Shown piece after piece: positions 33,220 to 39,010 of a DNA stretch of 39,010 nucleotides. Source of the DNA: Aquidulcibacter sp. (GTDB taxonomy: Bacteria > Pseudomonadota > Alphaproteobacteria > Caulobacterales > Aquidulcibacteraceae); contig JAPZTJ010000045.1 in NCBI GenBank assembly GCA_027532555.1, positions 1 to 39,010 on the forward strand. Direction: 5' to 3'. The notes beneath the pieces are model-generated. The model worked only from the letters and a program-made list of their open reading frames with translations. It made no database searches and was not told the origin of the DNA. Within the stretch, counting starts at the first letter, position 1. Every line of letters starts with the position of its first letter. Both the position numbers and the translations under genes were made by a program.

Positions 33220-34758
33220 ATGTCCGAAGATCAATTTAGCAATTTGCCGCAAGAAAAGAGCCCCGACGCTGCCCCAGCAGGTAGCCGCTTTCCCTATGCG
33301 GAAGCACGTTTTGTCGTTACGCGCAAAGATAATCATGTCAGTGCAATGATCCGGGCGTCGGACAGTCTGGTTCAGGCGGTAGCAGCGTATTACCATGAGG
33401 GGCAGGAGCCCCAGCCACGCACTGCGATTCAAATGGACTTCGATGCACAGACGATCCGCATTTTCCCGCAGGTTGTCTTCTTCTCGGACCGGCTTTACGG
33501 ACAAAAATATCGCAAAGTTCGTGAAATCCAGATACCCTTGCCAGAATACACAAACATACCTGACGATCATTTTGGCGTCGTCGACGTCATGCATGGCATC
33601 CTAATGGGTCTCATCAAAGACCCCTCATACGGGCTCGGCGTTGTTAAGGAGATGCGCCCGCTCATTAGCTCGGTGGAGAAAATCAAAGGTGTTACTCGAC
33701 TGGTGCTTGCGCGCAATGAAAGAACGCGAGTTGAGGGTGACACCTTCTATCTGGAGCTGGACGAATACAACGACCTGAGGAACGGCATGAACCGTATCGT
33801 ACGGCTGCACCAGGCCGAAAGCCTCCTTGAGCGCGAAATAATGGCGCATAACGCCTCTATCCATGTCGCGGAACCTGGCCAATTTGAGTTCAAGGAGCGT
33901 CCCTATAAACCGGGCACTGTCTTTAAACTACTAGGCGGCCACAAGAGTTCGGATGTTAGACTGCGCGGCAAAGATCGTTTGGGCCTGATCAAAGCGCTTA
34001 CAAGTAATGCGGAAGCTATCGCCCGCCGCGATCCAAAGGAGTTTGTGCAGCTCCAAAAAGACATTGAGGTAGTGAGCCTTGATCGGCTCATCGCGTCATT
34101 TGAAGCAAACATGCGGCGCAATAGCAATGAAAGCGATTGGCAACGATTGCTGGAACTCAACCCATTTCTTCTCTCAATGTTATTTGGACAGCCCATCGTG
34201 ATCCTCCGACCCAGTGCATCTGTGGGGGGGCAAACGCTCGGCGGTGGTGGGACGAAAATCGCCGACTTTCTTGCTGCCAACCCTCTGACATACAATGCGG
34301 CATTGGTCGAGATAAAGCGGCCAAAGACTCTTTTGCTTGGAAGCGAATATCGTGGAGGCGTTTATCCCCCTTCACGTGAGCTGATGGGTTCGGTAACCCA
34401 AGTGCTCGATCAGCGTCTCAAATTACTTACTAACATTGCTCAGATTCGCTATAACAGTAAGGTTAATGATCTTGATGTTTCAGCGGTGGAGTGTGTGGTT
34501 GTGGCGGGACGGACACCGCCCACAAATGCGGCGATCGCCTCATTCGAGTTGGTACGTAGCCAGTTCAAGGACGTACGTGTCATCACGTTTGACGAGCTGC
34601 TGGAACGGCTAAAATTACTCCGCGAACTTTTGACCGGCGAGAGGTATGTGTCGGAGTTGGACGAAGAGGAGGACCAGGATTGGATCGAAGGTTTCGAGTC
34701 CGACGAAGGCGATGCTTTGGAAGACTCTGCTGACCATGATCGTGATCCTTCAAACTAG
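33220..34758 (+). CDS. sduA: Shedu-type defence nuclease (SduA-like, DUF4263)
   Basis: I prefer ATG 33220 (MSEDQFSNLPQEKSPDAAPA); an open frame from GTG 33112 adds 36 residues that look non-conserved. The 512-residue product has a large N-terminal region (about 1-300) that I do not recognise and a C-terminal Shedu nuclease domain: WQRLLELNPFLLSMLFGQPI, then TKIADFLA with Asp349 and VEIKRPK with Glu364 and Lys366, a PD-(D/E)XK site. Shedu is a single-gene anti-phage system whose nuclease is controlled by its N-terminal domain. An acidic tail ends the protein (DEEEDQDWIEGFESDEGDAL). It stands alone, about 190 bases after ardC and 170 before the Gabija-like pair. Confidence 0.85.
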   Translation: MSEDQFSNLPQEKSPDAAPAGSRFPYAEARFVVTRKDNHVSAMIRASDSLVQAVAAYYHEGQEPQPRTAIQMDFDAQTIRIFPQVVFFSDRLYGQKYRKVREIQIPLPEYTNIPDDHFGVVDVMHGILMGLIKDPSYGLGVVKEMRPLISSVEKIKGVTRLVLARNERTRVEGDTFYLELDEYNDLRNGMNRIVRLHQAESLLEREIMAHNASIHVAEPGQFEFKERPYKPGTVFKLLGGHKSSDVRLRGKDRLGLIKALTSNAEAIARRDPKEFVQLQKDIEVVSLDRLIASFEANMRRNSNESDWQRLLELNPFLLSMLFGQPIVILRPSASVGGQTLGGGGTKIADFLAANPLTYNAALVEIKRPKTLLLGSEYRGGVYPPSRELMGSVTQVLDQRLKLLTNIAQIRYNSKVNDLDVSAVECVVVAGRTPPTNAAIASFELVRSQFKDVRVITFDELLERLKLLRELLTGERYVSELDEEEDQDWIEGFESDEGDALEDSADHDRDPSN

Positions 34759-34926
34759 TTAAGGCATTGGGTTATTTTGACAATTGTAATAGTCGGAACG
34801 AGTCCTTCACGGTTAGCTTACGGGGGGCGAATCAATTGTGCTCCGCCGACCTCAGTCCGATCTGGTGCGGACTGTGGTGTGTCAGGCCTCCCATCGGAAG
34901 AGATATAGCCCTGCTTGGGGGGGATT

Positions 34927-36744
34927 ATGAGAATAGCGCTTCTCGAAATTGAAAATTTTCGGGGGATCAAGTCTGGAAAGGTGGCCTTCGGGGACCACTC
35001 GGTTTTGATCGGACCAAACAACAGCGGCAAGACGACCGTAGTTGAAGCACTAGCCTTAGTCCTTGGACGAGACCGCCTTGTCCGGTCGTTGACGGAGCAC
35101 GATTTCTTTGGCTCTGATCCGGCCGCAAGCGACCGTTTCAAGATAGTGGCGACAGTGACCGGGTTTGGAACCGAAGTGCCCGCCGATCATCCGGACTGGT
35201 TCCGCGATGGGCGCGGGGTGCCCTTATGGTTCGACACGGCGTCCGAAGTTGTGGTTCCAGAGCGGGAATCGGACTCCCAGACTCTGGCGTGCCAAATCAT
35301 CTTTTCCGCGCGATTTGATCGAGACTCCTTGGAAGTAGAGACCGCGCGGCATTTTGCGGATGCGGACAACATAGACGTGTTTGGCGAAGAAAGCTTTGTA
35401 TCTGTATCACCCAAACTCATTCGAGAACTCGGACTGTTTATCATGCCCGCAAGCCGGACCTGGGACCGGATGCTGTCATTCAGCTCGGAACTGTTCCGAA
35501 GGGTTGTTCGATCAGCCGATGGCATGCCATCGGATACAGTCTTGGAGGAGCGCGATCGCTTGCGCAACCCTGAAAACAAACTCGAAGAGGATCCACGGTT
35601 CAAGCCAATTGTCGATGCGGTCAACGATGAGATGTCTCGTCTTATGGGCGATAGCGTCTCAGCACTGCGCCTCCGCCTCACATCAACCGACAGCGTCGGT
35701 GTTCTAGACGCGATTGCACCACATTTCTCGAACGCGGCTCAGTTGCCGGTTCCGTCTAAACGACAAGGGAATGGACCCATTTCGCTTCAAAGCCTCTTTC
35801 TCCTGCTCCATTTCGCTCAAAAGCGGATCGAAGAGGGCGGGAGCTTCATGATGGCGCTCGAGGAGCCTGAGCTGCATTTGCCACCAAGCGTACAGCGCAG
35901 GATCTTGGCTCGGCTCCAGGCGCTTTCGACCCAGACGATTGTAACGACCCATTCGCCTCTCATCTCTGCTTATTGCGACCCAACCTCTCTCCTCATCGTT
36001 CGCAATGATGCCGGCTCCCTCAATGCGAAACCGCTGCTCAAGGCACCGCTTGCCGGGGACGCCCCCAACGGCCTTCGCAAGCTTTTTCAGATTAATCGCG
36101 TCGAAACAGCCGCAGCGATGATGAGCGACCGAGTGTTGGTGCCTGAAGGCCGCTTCGATTTCGAATGGCTTGACCTGTTGCTGCGGGTGATTGAACTAGG
36201 CGACGGTGGGGAAGTAACTTGTTCATTCGGAAGCCAAGTCGGCGTCATTCCGACCCATGATTCGTGCGTCGAAGTAACGTGCGCCTCTTTGTCTCGCGCT
36301 CATCCCCAAGTCATCGCCTTAGTTGACGGGGACCCTGCTGGGCACGGTTACTCGACCGCACTTGTTCAAGCTCAGACCTGCAAGGCGATCCTGCGGTGGC
36401 CCGATGGCTGGACGATTGAGGATGTTATCGGTTGGACAATACAAGCAGACGAAGCGACGGTGCTGGCTATTCTCAATGCTGATCTCTCGACTGCGCCCGG
36501 CGACCTTGTGACGCTGATAACTCGCCTCAAGTCGAAGCGAAGTGGGGCTGAGCCAAACGGACTGAAAGACGATAGGATCGCTCACGAGACGATCGCTGGT
36601 GCACTGGCGCGCCGGGCTGCCTGTAGAAATCGAGCCGCGCAAATCCTTCAGGGCATTGCCGATGTCGCCTATGAAAAGCCTACGGCTCGCTTCGCCCATC
36701 AGAACCAAGGGCAGGCGGTGCCGATCATGGTGTTCGTGCCGTGA
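34927..36744 (+). CDS. gajA: Gabija GajA-like OLD-family ATPase/Toprim nuclease
   Basis: ATG 34927 (MRIALLEIENFRGIKSGKVA) follows a G-rich ribosome binding site and gives 605 residues. The N-terminal ABC-type ATPase has Walker A GPNNSGKTT (Lys35), Walker B MMALEEPELHLPPS and the His switch TIVTTHSPLIS. The Toprim nuclease domain follows: EGRFD with Glu407 and Asp411, and VDGDPAGHG with Asp467 and Asp469. This is the class 2 OLD architecture, which occurs next to a UvrD-like helicase; with GajB it forms Gabija, where GajA nicks DNA when nucleotide levels fall during phage infection. The gajB-like gene overlaps by 4 bases. Alternatives with an OLD-like protein but no helicase (such as PARIS) fit less well. 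Confidence 0.82.
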   Translation: MRIALLEIENFRGIKSGKVAFGDHSVLIGPNNSGKTTVVEALALVLGRDRLVRSLTEHDFFGSDPAASDRFKIVATVTGFGTEVPADHPDWFRDGRGVPLWFDTASEVVVPERESDSQTLACQIIFSARFDRDSLEVETARHFADADNIDVFGEESFVSVSPKLIRELGLFIMPASRTWDRMLSFSSELFRRVVRSADGMPSDTVLEERDRLRNPENKLEEDPRFKPIVDAVNDEMSRLMGDSVSALRLRLTSTDSVGVLDAIAPHFSNAAQLPVPSKRQGNGPISLQSLFLLLHFAQKRIEEGGSFMMALEEPELHLPPSVQRRILARLQALSTQTIVTTHSPLISAYCDPTSLLIVRNDAGSLNAKPLLKAPLAGDAPNGLRKLFQINRVETAAAMMSDRVLVPEGRFDFEWLDLLLRVIELGDGGEVTCSFGSQVGVIPTHDSCVEVTCASLSRAHPQVIALVDGDPAGHGYSTALVQAQTCKAILRWPDGWTIEDVIGWTIQADEATVLAILNADLSTAPGDLVTLITRLKSKRSGAEPNGLKDDRIAHETIAGALARRAACRNRAAQILQGIADVAYEKPTARFAHQNQGQAVPIMVFVP

Positions 36745-38027
36745 CGATGACCGCCTTCGAGGGACCGGCAGGCTGTGGCAAGACGCATCGACTCATGGAC
36801 GAACTTATTCGTGTCCTTGAACGCGAACCGCTGGGGTCTCATCAGCGAGTGCTTGCCGTTACGTTTATGCACGGCTCCCGGCGCCGGCTAGAAAACCGAC
36901 TCTCGATTATCGAGCAACTCCGGGGGCGTTACGAAGCGGCCGTGTTGGATGGATTTGCGTGGCGGCTGGTCCAACGCTGGCGCAGGCTTGTCGTCCATCT
37001 TGGGTTTGCAATGCCGAAGGAACATGATTTCGATTCATACTGCGCGATTGCGGCGAGGCTCGTTACCATCCCGATCGTCGCGCAATGGGTGAAATCCTCC
37101 TTCCCAGTCATGATTGTCGACGAGGCTCAGGATCTGTGCGCCAACCGCAGCACGATCATTTCAGCCCTCTCGGCCACGATCACTGTGATCCTAGCGTTCG
37201 ACGAATTTCAGTGCCTATCGCCGGAGCTTCGCCCAGTTCCCATTCAAGCATGGCTCGCAGAAAACGCGCGCCCGGTAACTCTGCAAGGCAATCGAAGAAC
37301 GAACGTTGCTCCGTTGCTTGCCGCAGCGGATGCTGTCCGACAAGGATTGGCCATTGCAGATGGAGGTCGCGAGTTTCGTCTCACAGCAGCGCCAGGTTTG
37401 CCTTTAATGGCCACATGGTTAGCCAATGCTGTGCGGTTTCGACACTATGGTGGGAGCCTAGCGGTTCTGACGCCGTCCCGTGACGGACTTGCCGCAGCTG
37501 CCGTTGCCCTCGTGGCGAAGGGGCCGATTGGACGGCATCGAAGCGGCCCCTTCAACATCAGTTGGGAAAACAGCGATGCGGAAGAACTCGACGGTATCTG
37601 GAACCGTGTTGCGCTTAATGAACATTGCGACATCTACGACGCAATCGCTGCTCTGCACGAAGGGCGCGAAGATCCGATTTTATTGCGGACAAGGGACTGG
37701 CTTCAAAACAAGGAGCGCACTTTGGGCATCAAGCATATAGCCGCAGAGGAAGTCCGCGCTCATGTCGAGCGCTTGGTAACACGGCGACGGCAGTTCGGTG
37801 GCCAGCGCGATCCAGCTTTATCCGCGATGACAATCCATCAGGCCAAAAACCGGGAGTTTGATCATGTGGTCGTGATTTGGCCGCACCGAGTTCCTAATGG
37901 TGATGATCAGCGACGGCGGCTGCTTTATAATGCAATTACGCGGGCGCGTCGCAGTTGCACTGTGTTGGTCCAGGCGCAGCGGTTGCTGGAGGTTCCCCCA
38001 TTTGCGCCGACACCGGCACCCACATAA
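36741..38027 (+). CDS. gajB: Gabija GajB-like UvrD-family helicase
   Basis: A 428-residue superfamily 1 helicase-like protein, starting at GTG 36741 (overlapping the gajA stop as GTGA) or ATG 36747. Motifs: Walker A GPAGCGKTH (Lys14), Ia LAVTFMHGSRRRLENRL, II MIVDEAQDLCAN (Asp127, Glu128), III-like ILAFDEFQCLSP, IV LQGNRRTN, V MTIHQAKNREFDHVVVIW and VI RRRLLYNAITRARRSCTVLV. It is shorter than UvrD and somewhat shorter than the reference GajB, as expected for a stripped-down defence helicase. Motif V has AKNREF in place of the usual SKGLEF, so helicase activity may be altered. Translational coupling with the ATPase/nuclease gene supports a two-component complex. Confidence 0.82.
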   Translation: MTMTAFEGPAGCGKTHRLMDELIRVLEREPLGSHQRVLAVTFMHGSRRRLENRLSIIEQLRGRYEAAVLDGFAWRLVQRWRRLVVHLGFAMPKEHDFDSYCAIAARLVTIPIVAQWVKSSFPVMIVDEAQDLCANRSTIISALSATITVILAFDEFQCLSPELRPVPIQAWLAENARPVTLQGNRRTNVAPLLAAADAVRQGLAIADGGREFRLTAAPGLPLMATWLANAVRFRHYGGSLAVLTPSRDGLAAAAVALVAKGPIGRHRSGPFNISWENSDAEELDGIWNRVALNEHCDIYDAIAALHEGREDPILLRTRDWLQNKERTLGIKHIAAEEVRAHVERLVTRRRQFGGQRDPALSAMTIHQAKNREFDHVVVIWPHRVPNGDDQRRRLLYNAITRARRSCTVLVQAQRLLEVPPFAPTPAPT

Positions 38028-38520
38028 CGAAAAGGCAAAAACCTTGGAGCTGAGTTCTCAAATCCCTGGTTCGATGCAAGCTTATAGAGCGCATCAATGA
38101 GCGGCAGCTTTCGGGATCGCCACCGATTTCGTTGAACCACCACTTTTGGCGCAAAGCAGTTGGCACCCCGCCTTGGAATCCAGCCAGAAGTTTAAAGAGT
38201 CCGAGTACGGGAGGTTTAGAACTTTGACCCAACTCAACGGGTTAGCAAGCTGGCCAGAAGGGATGTGATAGCAATGAAGCCAAAAGCTCCGCCGATCAGC
38301 AGGGAAAGACGGACACGGCCCAGTAACAACTACGGGATGGTTCCCATTACCGCAGCACCGGTAGATGCTTTACCGAGCCCGTATCGAGTTGCGGATAGTC
38401 CTGTGATGTCGACCGGACCGTTGCGCGAATGGAGTGTGTAAAATCCCTCATGTGCGATCTCGCTCAGGATGTAGATGCCCCGCCCAGTGTACATGCTCGC
38501 CAAGATAGCCATGATAATGG

Positions 38521-38542
38521 AAAAAGGCCCGATTTCGGGCTT
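38521..38542 (-). terminator. Predicted intrinsic terminator, minus strand
   Basis: On the minus strand GCCCGA and TCGGGC (38540-38527) form a G/C-rich stem, followed by CTTTTT (38526-38521). This is a standard factor-independent terminator. It should end a minus-strand transcript coming from the right, although no complete minus-strand gene is visible between here and the window edge. Confidence 0.6.
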
Positions 38543-38822
38543 AGACAGCATCTGCGGGGCGTACTCCGGGACTATCGCCTGTTTGTAGCGCCATTCTTTT
38601 CGACCTCATACTCCTGATACGATCACCACTCCAAATCTAATGACGAACAGCGGGATGATACCTCCAAAGTCTTTTCCGCAATGTTAAATGCACGGGCTCG
38701 TTCTAATTCGATTTGTGGCGTGACCCTCCCTGCTTGAGTACAATCTTGGTCTTCCAAATTGCGCTCCTGTGATAGGCAGATCAAGGCTCGCAAGGTTTGC
38801 TAGTGGTCTTGTAGTCGTGATC

Positions 38823-39009
38823 TCAACATACCCTCCTGAAGATTACGATAGTTGGCGCGTTGGCCTTATCCAAGCTGATCCTTGATCTCCGTTGAATGGT
38901 CTGACTTGCCCGTCTTGACCTTTGTTGCCCGTCTCGGGAGACGCGTTGCCGTGGCTTGAAAACTGCCTCCGGCGGCGTGTCCCACCATTCTTCGAATTCA
39001 AGGGCCCGA
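38823..39009 (-). CDS. Possible partial reading frame entering from the right edge
   Basis: The minus strand is open for 62 codons from the edge to a TGA at 38825-38823, beginning RALEFEEWWDTPPEAVFKPR and continuing with an Arg/Gln/Ser-rich segment. No family is recognised. It is the only candidate for a gene served by the terminator at 38521-38542, but an open frame of this length can arise by chance and the 280-base gap to the terminator is long. Confidence 0.2.
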   Translation of the reverse strand, partial: RALEFEEWWDTPPEAVFKPRQRVSRDGQQRSRRASQTIQRRSRISLDKANAPTIVIFRRVC

Positions 39010-39010
39010 G

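Larger units (their letters stand above)
2533..38027. mobile_element. Segment of a putative integrative conjugative element with defence cargo
   Basis: A complete Trb-type mating channel (trbB, C, D, E, J, L, F, G, I with traG, traF and a transglycosylase) lies in one operon with an AlpA-like regulator, and ardC, a leading-region type gene, lies about 15 kb away beyond a block of defence genes. This composition is that of a conjugative element rather than a chromosome backbone. Ends, integrase, relaxase and replication genes are not visible, so the limits given are only the first and last genes that I can assign to it, and the abiE operon at 987-2463 may also belong. Confidence 0.6.
38028..39010. 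other. Right-end region with no convincing complete gene
   Basis: Nearly 1 kb with only short open frames. A minus-strand frame at 38330-38551 looks protein-like in part (TGRGIYILSEIAHEGFYTLH) but its start codon region lies on a transcription terminator, so it is probably not a gene; it could be decayed sequence. The decamer TTGCCCGTCT occurs at 38906-38915 and 38925-38934, and CGTCTC-GG-GAGACG (38930-38943) is a small palindrome. No tRNA, integrase or clear attachment site is visible. Confidence 0.4.

Noticed and set aside
32794-33594. Minus-strand 266-codon frame across the end of ardC and the start of the Shedu gene
   Set aside because: It overlaps two recognised plus-strand genes, has no recognisable domain and no ribosome binding site.
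34927-38027. PARIS or a retron OLD-type effector as an explanation for the ATPase/Toprim gene
   Set aside because: The partner is a UvrD-like helicase with overlapping genes, which fits Gabija; there is no AriB-like protein, reverse transcriptase or retron RNA nearby.
38330-38551. Minus-strand 73-codon frame with a GHKL-ATPase-like stretch (GRGIYILSEI)
   Set aside because: Its start region lies on a clear intrinsic terminator, there is no ribosome binding site, and the resemblance covers only a few residues.
1-39010. CRISPR array, tRNA, rRNA or integron array
   Set aside because: No regularly spaced repeats and no tRNA- or rRNA-like sequence were seen. The repeats found are isolated pairs.

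Overview
The window looks like part of an alphaproteobacterial mobile element. The conjugation genes have the content and order of the Trb-type (P-type) type IV secretion operons of integrative conjugative elements in groups such as Sphingomonadales, Caulobacterales and Hyphomonadaceae, so that is the suggested source; nothing here fixes the genus. There is no rRNA, tRNA or core housekeeping gene in the window, and neither end of the element is visible.

Layout. Positions 1-642: a possible transposase start running off the left edge and a small DUF6994-type gene. Positions 915-2463: a type IV toxin-antitoxin operon (AbiEi/AbiEii) with a recognisable promoter and inverted-repeat operator. Positions 2533-16472, all on the minus strand: a conjugation operon read as traG, ribbon-helix-helix gene, trbB, trbC, trbD, trbE, trbJ, trbL, trbF, trbG, trbI, traF-like signal peptidase, lytic transglycosylase, AlpA-like helix-turn-helix gene. 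No relaxase, replication initiator or partition gene is seen in the window. Positions 17022-18294: two unrecognised genes.

Positions 18563-38027 are plus-strand and almost entirely defence or anti-defence: a type III restriction-modification operon (Mod, Res) carrying two extra genes in front, a PLD/SNF2-like helicase and a DUF4391 protein, and a NucS/DUF4268-like nuclease behind; a pair of putative modification-dependent endonucleases (McrA-like HNH and Mrr); an ArdC antirestriction protein preceded by a large nested inverted repeat; a Shedu-type nuclease; and a two-gene Gabija-like system (OLD-type ATPase/Toprim nuclease plus UvrD-like helicase). The last ~1 kb has no convincing complete gene but does have a minus-strand terminator.

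How it fits together: the T4SS would move the DNA, ArdC would protect the incoming strand from host restriction, and the other systems would protect the new host from phages and rival elements while AbiE could stabilise the element. The two things most worth following up are the five-gene extended type III operon, whose methyltransferase gene looks recombined over its catalytic and target-recognition region, and the structured DNA just upstream of ardC, which could be an origin of transfer, a single-stranded-DNA promoter, or both.
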